From NCBI RefSeq assembly GCF_028768465.1, contig NZ_CP118225.1:6739001-6803000 (forward strand): 64,000 nucleotides of DNA. Direction: 5' to 3'. Position 1 is the stretch's first letter. Every line of letters begins with the position of its first letter. The translations under genes and the position numbers were made by a program. Shown in pieces: positions 1 through 7,570 of the stretch. The stretch comes from Rhodopirellula sp. P2 (lineage in GTDB: Bacteria; Planctomycetota; Planctomycetia; Pirellulales; Pirellulaceae). The notes under the pieces are model-generated. The model was given only the letters and a program-made list of their open reading frames with translations. It was not told where the DNA came from and searched no databases.

Positions 1-1017
1 GGTGACGACGCCCAGCCGCCGGAGACCGCGACCGAGCCAACCACATCGGCCAAGACAGTCACCCATTTGCATGACGGCCGCTTGCTGCTGGCATCCACGC
101 AAGACAACGTGACCGCGATCTGGGAATTGGGTCCACGGACGATCGAAATGACGATGCCGGAATCTCAAACCGTGTTGGCGATTGAGATGACGCACCTGCG
201 GCCGCTTGGAATGGACCCTCGCGTTCCCGGCAACCGGATGCCCATTTACCGAGTCACTGCGGTGCAAGGCACCGTTGAACTGAAGGTCCAAACGTCAACT
301 CAAACCGACGAAGACGCAGAATCAGCCCCCGCGGTCGTGACCTTGGAACCGAACCAGCAATGGCGGGGACGCGGCAACGAGGAAGCCGAGGTCAGCGACG
401 TCGAACGTTTGCCCAACTGGATCGATCCACCTGAAAAAGCCGACTTGCTGGTCACGTCCGCTCGAGAAGGATTGTTGGAATTTGTCAGCCGCGATGGCTC
501 GTTCGATGACAAACAACTGGAAAAAGAGCTGCGGGAAGCGATGGCGTTTCGACGTGTTGAAGTCTCCGCCTTGGCGGCCCAAACGTTGTTGATGATCGGT
601 CGTGCGGACGTTTACTTCGGTGCCACGGGCATCCTCAGCACGCCCCGCCATCGCCTGTACTTCACCGAGCACTTTCAGCAACTGCGCCAACACATGGCGT
701 CCGACGCAGAAGCTGCCAAATCCATCGACGAAGCGATCCAGCAAGCGGAACAAGCCGACGGAAAGACGCTGTTCGAATTGTTGGTGGGATACAACAACGA
801 ACAACTCGAAGCCGGTGCAGATGCCAAGTTGGTGGAGTACCTGAATTCGAGTTCCATGTCGGTCCGCGTGCTCGCGATTGAAAACTTGCGAGACATCGTG
901 GGCGACACCCTGGGGTATCGTCCCGACCAAGAAAACGTGTCGCGTCGAAACAGCGACATCAAGAAGTGGCAAGCACGATTGCGTCGCGGCGACATTCGGT
1001 ACTCCACCGAGAAGTGA
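1..1017 (+). CDS. Hypothetical protein, 3' part (runs off left edge)
   Basis: The reading frame is open from the first base of the window, so the true start lies upstream; the first internal ATG is at 67 but nothing marks it as the start. The visible 338 residues are soluble and acidic. The first half has short beta-rich segments and resembles the FecR-like region of large planctomycete proteins (weak, by look only). The second half, from about residue 150, is helical, with HEAT-like pairs such as RRVEVSALAAQTLLMIG and SVRVLAIENLRDIVG. It ends in a basic stretch. A hairpin-rich repeat array begins 17 bases after its stop. Function is not recognised. Confidence 0.75.
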   Translation, partial: GDDAQPPETATEPTTSAKTVTHLHDGRLLLASTQDNVTAIWELGPRTIEMTMPESQTVLAIEMTHLRPLGMDPRVPGNRMPIYRVTAVQGTVELKVQTSTQTDEDAESAPAVVTLEPNQQWRGRGNEEAEVSDVERLPNWIDPPEKADLLVTSAREGLLEFVSRDGSFDDKQLEKELREAMAFRRVEVSALAAQTLLMIGRADVYFGATGILSTPRHRLYFTEHFQQLRQHMASDAEAAKSIDEAIQQAEQADGKTLFELLVGYNNEQLEAGADAKLVEYLNSSSMSVRVLAIENLRDIVGDTLGYRPDQENVSRRNSDIKKWQARLRRGDIRYSTEK

Positions 1018-1033
1018 CGCCACGACGACACCT

Positions 1034-2131
1034 GTCACCGCTCCGCGGTTGAACCAGGTGGAAACGTTCCCGGCAACAGTCGCAGAGCGACGGCATGGGA
1101 GAGCCTTGGGTTTCAACCCAAGGTGCCCAAGATCGCCATGCATCGGCAAGTCGCGGAGCGACGACAGTTGCCCCTGCATCACGACGCCTGGCACCGCTCC
1201 GCGGCTTTGGTGTGCGGGGCTACGGCCGAGAACTCGGGTTGAAACCCGAGCCTGACAAATGTTACCGCGCCGCGGTTGAATCGGGTGAAAACGTTCCCGG
1301 CAACAGTCGCGGAGCGGCCGCATGGGAGAGCCTTGGGTTTCAACCCAAGGTGCCCAAGATCGCCATGCATCGGCAAGTCGCGGAGCGACGACAGTTGCCC
1401 CTGCATCACGACACCTGTCACCGCTCCGCGGCTTTGGGGCGGAGGGGCTACGGCCGAGAACTCGGGTTGAAACCCGAGCCTGACAAATGTCACCGCTCCG
1501 CGGTTGAACCAGGTGAAAGCGTTCCCGGCAACAGTCGCGGAGCGACGGCATGGGAGAGCCTTGGGTTTCAACCCAAGGTGCCCAAGATCGCCATGCATCG
1601 GCAAGTCGCGGAGCGACGACAGTTGCCCCTGCATCACGACACCTGTCACCGCTCCGCGGCTTTGGGGCGGAGGAGCTACGACTGAGAACTCGGGTTGAAA
1701 CCCGAGCCTGACAAATGTCACCGCGCCGCGGTTGAAACAGGTGGAAGCTTTCCCTTCAACAGTCGCGGAGCGACGGCATGGGAGAGCCTTGGGTTTCAAC
1801 CCAAGGTGCCCAAGATTGCCATGCATCGGCAAGTCGCGGAGCGACGACAGTTGCGGAGCGACGACAGTTGCCCCTGCATCACGACACCTGTCACCGCTCC
1901 GCGGCTTTGGGGGGCGGAACTACGGCCGAGAACTCGGGTTGAAACCCGAGCCTGACAAATGTCACCGCTCCGCGGTTGAATCGGGTGGAAACGTTCCCGG
2001 CAACAGTCGCGGAGCGACGGCATGGGACAGCCTTGGGTTTCAACCCAAGGTGCCCAAGATCGCCATGCATCGGCAAGTCGCGGAGCGACGACAGTTGCCC
2101 CTGCATCACGACACCTGGCACCGCTCCGCGG
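1034..2131. repeat. Tandem array of about 4.7 hairpin-rich units of about 228 bp
   Basis: Units begin with GTCACCG or a close variant at 1034, 1261, 1489, 1717 and 1961, giving lengths of 227, 228, 228 and 244 bp plus a partial fifth copy. The longer fourth unit carries a tandem duplication of GCGGAGCGACGACAGTT near 1847-1880. Each unit holds several short perfect hairpins: ACCGC-TCC-GCGGT, GTCGC-GGA-GCGAC (twice), CCTTGGGTT-TC-AACCCAAGG and CTCGGGTT-GA-AACCCGAG. Several frames are open through the array because the unit length is near a multiple of three, but those frames have no protein-like features. A related array lies at 48541-49190. Function is unknown. Confidence 0.9.
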
Positions 2132-2242
2132 TTGGGACGGGCATGCTGCCCAGGCAGCAAAAATTTGTGTCGTGCTGGCGCGGTGGATAAGATGCTTGGC
2201 CCCACCCTTTCATTCTCGCCCCTCCCCATCGAGACCCCCAGC

Positions 2243-3280
2243 ATGATGTCCTTGCCGCCTGCCTTTGCACGCACCGCCGTGCTCGCCGTTGTTGCCTCCA
2301 CGATTGCCTCTTTCGGAATCGATTCGGCAGCGGTCGCTCAAACACCATCGACCATCGGCCGAGTGGAGCGACTCGACGACTCCCTGGATGACTTCCTTGC
2401 GGCGGATGCCAAGATCGAAGTCTTGGCGGCCGGATTCACTTGGACCGAAGGCCCGGTGTGGGTTCCCGCTCAAGAGGACGGCCAAGAAGACGCGTTGCTG
2501 TTCAGCGACATCCCACGCAACACGATCTATCGCTGGAGCGAAAGCCAAGGCGTGGAGTTGTTCTTGCAACCCAGCGGCTACACCGGCAACACGTACTACG
2601 GTTTGGAACCTGGCAGCAACGGATTGGTGCTGGACGCGAAAGGCCGCTTGGTCATGTGCGAGCATGGCGACCGACGCGTGTCCGTGCTGACGACCGACGG
2701 CGGCAAGCAAACGATTGTTGACAACTACCAAGGCAAACGACTGAACAGCCCCAATGATCTTGTGTTTGATCAAACCGGCAACTTGTACTTCACCGACCCG
2801 CCGTATGGATTGCCTGAGCGTGCCGAAGACAAACGACGCGAACTGGATTTCTGTGGCGTGTACCGCGTCTCCACATCGGGTGAGGTGACGTTGCTGACGG
2901 ATTCCATCGCGCGGCCCAACGGCATCGGTTTGTCACCCGACGAGAAGACGTTGTACGTCGCTCAAAGCGATCCCCAAGACCCCACTTGGATGGCCTACCC
3001 GCTGAAGTCCGACGGCACACTTGGCCAGCGACGAGTGCTCGGCAACGCCAGCGATGCGATGCAAGAATTCCCCGGCCTTCCCGACGGCATGGCCGTTCAT
3101 AGCAAAGGGACCTTGTTCGCCAGCGGCCCCGGCGGAATCTATGTGATGAACCCAGATGGCAAGTTGCTCGGCCGGATCCTCACCGGTGGGCGGACCAGCA
3201 ACTGCACCTTCGACAGCGACGAAAAGTGGCTGTACATGACCGCTGACGACAAACTCTGCCGAATTCAGATTGGGCACTGA
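2243..3280 (+). CDS. Secreted SMP-30/gluconolactonase-like (LRE family) protein
   Basis: A 345-residue beta-propeller hydrolase-like protein of the SMP-30/gluconolactonase family, usually lactonases of sugar acids that need a divalent metal. The start at 2243 gives a signal peptide of about 35 residues ending near SAAVAQ. The next ATG, three bases on, would do equally well, and one at 2192 would add 17 residues. Family signatures are WTEGPVWVP, the NSPNDLVFDQTGNLYFTDPPYG region, RPNGIGLSPDEKTLYVAQS and FPGLPDGMAV. The Glu, Asn and Asp residues in those blocks match the usual metal ligands. It stands alone between two repeat-bearing spacers. The exact substrate cannot be told from sequence. 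Confidence 0.9.
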   Translation: MMSLPPAFARTAVLAVVASTIASFGIDSAAVAQTPSTIGRVERLDDSLDDFLAADAKIEVLAAGFTWTEGPVWVPAQEDGQEDALLFSDIPRNTIYRWSESQGVELFLQPSGYTGNTYYGLEPGSNGLVLDAKGRLVMCEHGDRRVSVLTTDGGKQTIVDNYQGKRLNSPNDLVFDQTGNLYFTDPPYGLPERAEDKRRELDFCGVYRVSTSGEVTLLTDSIARPNGIGLSPDEKTLYVAQSDPQDPTWMAYPLKSDGTLGQRRVLGNASDAMQEFPGLPDGMAVHSKGTLFASGPGGIYVMNPDGKLLGRILTGGRTSNCTFDSDEKWLYMTADDKLCRIQIGH

Positions 3281-3357
3281 ACAGGCACAAGGCACCCGCC
3301 ACCTTCCAAGCCCTTCCGCCCCGAGCCAAGACGGCCTGCTGATTGAATCCTAACCCG

Positions 3358-3555
3358 AAGCGTGAGTTTTGAAGTTGCGCTTTTGCGTTGAATGGCCAAC
3401 GGCCTTTTTCAGCATAGCCAGCGGGCAACGCCCCTGGATCAGGAAAACACGCTCCCATTTTCGCCAACGGCCAAGTTCAATCCCAAACGTGTGGGTTGAT
3501 GATGGCCGTTGGCCAACAAAACCGACTGCAAAAGCGCAACTTCAAAAAGCGTGAG
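3358..3555. mobile_element. MITE-like element with 20-bp terminal inverted repeats
   Basis: TTTTGAAGTTGCGCTTTTGC at 3367-3386 is repeated as its exact reverse complement at 3528-3547. A second inner pair, TGGCCAACGGCC and GGCCGTTGGCCA, is nested inside, so the roughly 181-bp unit could fold into one long imperfect hairpin. The 9-mer AAGCGTGAG occurs just outside both ends (3358-3366 and 3547-3555), as a target-site duplication would, although the right copy overlaps the repeat by one base. No transposase is encoded. That it is a miniature transposable element is inferred from this structure. Confidence 0.65.
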
Positions 3556-3935
3556 CGAGGGATCGCGTGCCATTGCAACGAGCCTGTACGCCCCTCGCTC
3601 ACGCGCCGGGTTGTGAACTCGGGTTGAAGGACGCCTCCCTCTCCGTGGGGAACAATGCGAAGCGACAGCGGGTGGCTCCGCGTCCGATTGTGACGCCCCC
3701 CGCAGAATTCTCCTTCCCCACAATCCGTCTTGGATTGGTGGCAGCGGCCCAGATTGGACTAAAATGGAGTTTGGTTGTCGGAGGATGCTCAGCCCCCAAC
3801 GGGTACATTTCCCGCCGGTGGTCGTTCTATTCTTGTCTCGCGTCGCTTCCAGCCCGCCTGCTCATTCTTTTCTGATGATGAGTGACGAAAGGCTTTTGCT
3901 TCGCACTTCTCGTCTAACTTCGCCGAGCGTTTTTC
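3556..3935. other. Spacer before the DUF1549 gene
   Basis: No gene is supported in these 380 bases. A short fragment near 3617 (ACTCGGGTTGAA) matches half of a hairpin of the tandem array at 1034-2131, as if a piece of that family were left here. The promoter of the downstream DUF1549/DUF1553 gene should lie in the last part, but no clear -35/-10 pair was found. Confidence 0.5.
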
Positions 3936-5606
3936 ATGAAATCGATCGTTCTGTCCCTTTCCGGGCTGTTGATCGCGGGATCTCTCGCTTGTTCTTCCAT
4001 GGCTTCCACCGCCGTGGCGGCCGGACCTGCCGTTCCACCTCAAGTGGTGATGATCAACGAAGCGATCGAGCAAGTCTGGCGAGACTTTTCGATTCGTCCT
4101 GCCGCGGAAGTCGACGATGCGACGTGGTGCCGACGCGTGTACTTGGACGTGATCGGACGGATCCCTTCGTTCGAAGAATTGTCGGAATTCGTGGGTGACC
4201 GCGACTCGGGCAAACGAGCCGCGCTCGTCGATCGACTGCTCAACGACGACCGTTACACCGAAGAGTATGCCAACCATTGGTCGACCGTTTGGACCAACCA
4301 ACTGATCGGCCGCAGCGGCGGCACCGATCGCCGTGACTTGACCAACCGCACCGGTATGCAGAAATACCTCCGCGATAGCTTCGCAGGCAACAAGACCTAC
4401 GACCAACTGGTGTTTGAACTGGTCACCGCCGAGGGATCCACCACCCCGGGTGAACCGAACTTCAATGGCGCGGTCAACTTCTTGGTCGACAAAGTCAATC
4501 AAGAAAAAGGCACGCTCGCGACCAGCAGCGTTTCGCGGATTTTCTTGGGACAACAGGTCCAGTGCACTCAGTGTCACAATCACCCGTTCAACCAATGGAA
4601 ACAACAGAAGTTTTGGGAGTTCAACGCCTTCTTCCGTCAGACCCGCTCGCTGCGTCGGTTTGTAGAAGGAACACGGGACATCAAGTCAGCCGAATTGGTC
4701 AGCCAAGACTTCGCTGGCGAAGCCAACGACCCCGAAGACGCACTGGTGTTTTATGAGCTGCGAAATGGCCTGCAAAAGGTTGCTTACCCTGTCTTCACCG
4801 ATGGGACCGAGATCGAAAAAAGTGGCTTTGTCGAAGACGTCAATCGCCGCGAAGAACTCGGACGCCTGATGCTGCAGAGCGAGTACCTGGACAAGATGAT
4901 CGTCAACCGAATGTGGTCGATGTTCCTTGGCTACGGCTTCACTCGCCCCATCGATGACCTGGGGCCACACAACCCCTCATCGCACCCCGAGTTGCTCGAC
5001 AACCTCGGCAAAGAATTCCGCAGCAGCAGTTACGACCTGAAAAAACTGATCACCTGGATCACGCTCAGCCGTCCGTACCAATTGGCATCGACGATGAGTT
5101 CCAGCAACGAGATCGACGACCCCACGATCGGTGAATCCCCCAAGTTTTCCCGGTTCTACTTGCGTCAAATGAGTGCCGAACAGCTGTACGCGTCGATGGT
5201 CACCGCCAGCAATGCCCAGTCCAAAGGCAGCTACGAACAACAAGAAGCAGAACGTCGTCGTTGGTTGTCGCAATTCGTCGTCGCCTTTGGGAACGACGAA
5301 GGAACCGAAACGACCACCTTCAACGGTTCGATTCCACAAGCCTTGATGTTGTTCAATGGTGACTTGACCAAGAACGCGATCAGCCTGGAAGCCGGTTCGT
5401 TCCTGGACCAACTCAGCCAATCGGGACGCTCGCCCAAAGACCGTGTGACGCGATTGTTCCTCAGTGGTTTGGCACGGCGTCCAACCAAAAACGAAGTGAC
5501 GATTGCCAGCAAGTTGTTGGTCGCTCGCAAAGGCGATGAGCCTGAAATGTTGCAAGACATGTGGTGGGCGATTCTCAACAGCAACGAATTCATCATGCAG
5601 CACTGA
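3936..5606 (+). CDS. DUF1549/DUF1553 planctomycete cytochrome-like exported protein
   Basis: A 556-residue exported protein typical of Planctomycetes. A signal peptide covers about the first 31 residues and ends at AVAAG. A DUF1549 domain follows at about 35-260, with WCRRVYLDVIGRIPS and LVDRLLNDDRYTEEYANHWS. A CTQCHNHPFNQW motif (CxxCH) may bind haem c or be structural. The DUF1553 domain covers about 300-550, with NRMWSMFLGYGF and DLKKLITWITLSRPYQLAS. This is the short form without an extra cytochrome c domain. Such genes are almost always followed by a DUF1501 gene, as here. The biochemical role is not established; a part in polysaccharide breakdown has been suggested for the family. Confidence 0.93.
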   Translation: MKSIVLSLSGLLIAGSLACSSMASTAVAAGPAVPPQVVMINEAIEQVWRDFSIRPAAEVDDATWCRRVYLDVIGRIPSFEELSEFVGDRDSGKRAALVDRLLNDDRYTEEYANHWSTVWTNQLIGRSGGTDRRDLTNRTGMQKYLRDSFAGNKTYDQLVFELVTAEGSTTPGEPNFNGAVNFLVDKVNQEKGTLATSSVSRIFLGQQVQCTQCHNHPFNQWKQQKFWEFNAFFRQTRSLRRFVEGTRDIKSAELVSQDFAGEANDPEDALVFYELRNGLQKVAYPVFTDGTEIEKSGFVEDVNRREELGRLMLQSEYLDKMIVNRMWSMFLGYGFTRPIDDLGPHNPSSHPELLDNLGKEFRSSSYDLKKLITWITLSRPYQLASTMSSSNEIDDPTIGESPKFSRFYLRQMSAEQLYASMVTASNAQSKGSYEQQEAERRRWLSQFVVAFGNDEGTETTTFNGSIPQALMLFNGDLTKNAISLEAGSFLDQLSQSGRSPKDRVTRLFLSGLARRPTKNEVTIASKLLVARKGDEPEMLQDMWWAILNSNEFIMQH

Positions 5607-5609
5607 GCT

Positions 5610-5658
5610 GCCTGATTCCACCTCAAGCCTGATTCCACCTCAAGCCTGATTCCACCTC
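5610..5658 (+). repeat. Three tandem copies of a 17-bp repeat
   Basis: GCCTGATTCCACCTCAA occurs three times in a row just after the stop of the DUF1549 gene; the third copy is cut to 15 bases. It lies in the spacer between two genes expected to be co-transcribed. No hairpin forms from it. It is a likely replication-slippage product. Confidence 0.85.
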
Positions 5659-5760
5659 CAGACGGATCGCCGGCAGCGAGCCATCACTGCCAGCGTCCCC
5701 ATCCGACGGCGGCTCTCACACCGCCTCGAACCGATCACCTTTTCTTTCCCGGAGTTCACC

Positions 5761-7029
5761 ATGGATCTTTCCACCCCCAACGGCATGACGCGTCGTCACT
5801 TCATGAGCCACTTGGCTGGGTCATCCGCAGCGGCCGCTGCCGCGTGGACTTTGGGCGGCAACATCGCTGCGCAAGCCGACGAAATGCGACGCAATCGCAA
5901 GTCCGCGATTTTGCTTTGGATGGGTGGCGGCCCGCCCACCATCGACATGTGGGACCTGAAACCAGGTGCTCCCACCGGCGGTCCCTTCCGCCCGATCTCG
6001 ACCACCGGCAACGCTCAAATCTGTGAGCACATGCCGATGATCGCCCAACAGATGAAACACCTGTCCGTCGTTCGCAGCATGTCGACACGAGAGGCCGACC
6101 ACAGCCGCGGCAGTTACTACATGCACACGGGCTACGTTCCCAACCCCAACATCGAACACCCCAGCTACGGTAGCGTGATCGCTCATGAATTGATCGACCA
6201 ACGTCCTGAACTGGAAATCCCTCCATTCGTATCAGTCGGTGGTGCCGGTGCTGGCCCTGGTTTCCTGGGGATGGCTTGGTCGCCGTTTTCCGTGACCAGC
6301 AACGGTCGTGTCCGCAACCTCAAGATGAACCTGGATGACGATCGACTGCTGCAACGCATGGCAGCCCTCAACCTGATCGAAAATGGGTTCGCCAAACGCA
6401 CGCGTGACACGCCCGCCGCCGAACACGCCAAAGTGCTGGGCAAAACGTTGGATCTGATGACCAGCGAACAAATGGAAGCGTTCCGCGTTGAGAAAGAACC
6501 CGATGAGGTCAAAGAACGCTACGGCACGGACAACTTCGGCCAAGGCTGCTTGCTGGCCCGACGTTTGGTCGAAGCCGGTGTGCCATTCATCGAAGTCGAC
6601 CTGGGCGGCTGGGACACGCACAACGACAACTTCACGACCCTGAAAGACAACAAATTGCCAACTTTGGACCGAGCCATGAGTGCTTTGGTGGAAGATTTGG
6701 CCCAGCGTGAATTGCTCCAGGACACGGTCGTGATGTGGATGGGCGAGTTCGGCCGAACACCTCGAATCAACGCCAATGCCGGCCGTGACCACTTCGCTCG
6801 GGCGTGGTCCTGCGTCGTGGGCGGGGCGGGAATCAAGGGCGGGCTGGCCGTCGGCGAGACCAATTCCGACGGAACCACGGTTGAGACGGAACCCTATAGC
6901 AGCGAAGATCTGATGACGACGGTCTGCAAAGGCCTGGGAATTTCAACCGAAACCACCTTCACCAGCAACAACGGACGACCGATGAAAATTGCTGGTGGCG
7001 GAAAGCTCATTCGTGAATTGGTGGCCTGA
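5761..7029 (+). CDS. DUF1501 domain protein with Tat signal
   Basis: A 422-residue exported protein of the DUF1501 family, related to the alkaline phosphatase/sulfatase fold. The N-terminus has a twin-arginine motif (MTRRHFMSHLAGSSA) and a hydrophobic stretch ending near AAQA, so export by the Tat system is expected. Conserved blocks include AILLWMGGGPPTIDMWDLKP, READHSRGSYYMHTGY, DLGGWDTHNDNF and WMGEFGRTPRINANAGRDHF, all rich in Asp and His as in metal sites of that superfamily. GGAG sits 8 bases before the ATG and acts as a plausible ribosome binding site. It pairs with the DUF1549/DUF1553 gene upstream, and its end lies 19 bases before the sigma factor start. Confidence 0.94.
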   Translation: MDLSTPNGMTRRHFMSHLAGSSAAAAAAWTLGGNIAAQADEMRRNRKSAILLWMGGGPPTIDMWDLKPGAPTGGPFRPISTTGNAQICEHMPMIAQQMKHLSVVRSMSTREADHSRGSYYMHTGYVPNPNIEHPSYGSVIAHELIDQRPELEIPPFVSVGGAGAGPGFLGMAWSPFSVTSNGRVRNLKMNLDDDRLLQRMAALNLIENGFAKRTRDTPAAEHAKVLGKTLDLMTSEQMEAFRVEKEPDEVKERYGTDNFGQGCLLARRLVEAGVPFIEVDLGGWDTHNDNFTTLKDNKLPTLDRAMSALVEDLAQRELLQDTVVMWMGEFGRTPRINANAGRDHFARAWSCVVGGAGIKGGLAVGETNSDGTTVETEPYSSEDLMTTVCKGLGISTETTFTSNNGRPMKIAGGGKLIRELVA

Positions 7030-7048
7030 GACCCAGGCCAATGGATGC

Positions 7049-7570
7049 GTGAGTGAACTTTCACCAGCTGAATTGGTTGTCCGCCACCAAGATGGAATTT
7101 GGCGGTATTTGCGACTGCTCGGATGTGACTCCGCCACGGCGGACGATTTGACGCAGGAGACGTTTCTGCGTGTACTTCGACGAGACAACTTCGTTCAACA
7201 TTCAGACGAAGCCACTTCAGAATACCTGCGCCGTACGGCGTACAACCTCCTCGTTTCATACCACCGAAAGTTCGGACGGATCCGACTTTCTGATTCACCT
7301 GAGTTGCTGGACGAAAGCTGGCAACGATGGGCGGGCAAGGATTTGACGGGCAATGAAACCGTCGAGGCCCTCCGAGAATGCATGGAGGGACTGACCGAAC
7401 GTGCTCGCGACGCCTTGGCAATGCGTTTCGTTCACAACACACCGCGCGTGCAAATTGGTGAAAACCTGGGCATTTCCGACCACGGAGCCCGAAACCTGAT
7501 GCAGCGAGCGAAAGCACAACTTCGAGAGTGCGTGGAAGAAAAACTCCGCGCCGTGACTCAACCATCATGA
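7049..7570 (+). CDS. ECF-type RNA polymerase sigma factor
   Basis: A 173-residue extracytoplasmic-function sigma factor. Region 2 covers about residues 5-70, with DDLTQETFLRVLRR and TAYNLLVSYHRK. Region 4 covers about 105-165, with LTERARDALAMRFVHNTPR and a helix-turn-helix ending in GARNLMQRAKAQLREC. The GTG start at 7049 gives the normal family length and avoids overlap with the DUF1501 gene; a TTG at 6989 would run 41 bases into it. The stop overlaps the start of the next gene (ATGA), so the two are likely translated together, as sigma factors and their anti-sigma factors often are. Confidence 0.88.
   Translation: MSELSPAELVVRHQDGIWRYLRLLGCDSATADDLTQETFLRVLRRDNFVQHSDEATSEYLRRTAYNLLVSYHRKFGRIRLSDSPELLDESWQRWAGKDLTGNETVEALRECMEGLTERARDALAMRFVHNTPRVQIGENLGISDHGARNLMQRAKAQLRECVEEKLRAVTQPS

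Noticed and set aside
1034-2131. A CRISPR array
   Set aside because: Units are 228 bp and almost identical throughout, with no alternation of short repeat and unique spacer, and no cas gene is nearby.
1095-2190. Several overlapping open frames on both strands across the first tandem array
   Set aside because: They repeat the same peptide words every 76 codons, exist in several frames and both strands at once, and lack start signals and domains. They are by-products of a repeat with a length near a multiple of three.
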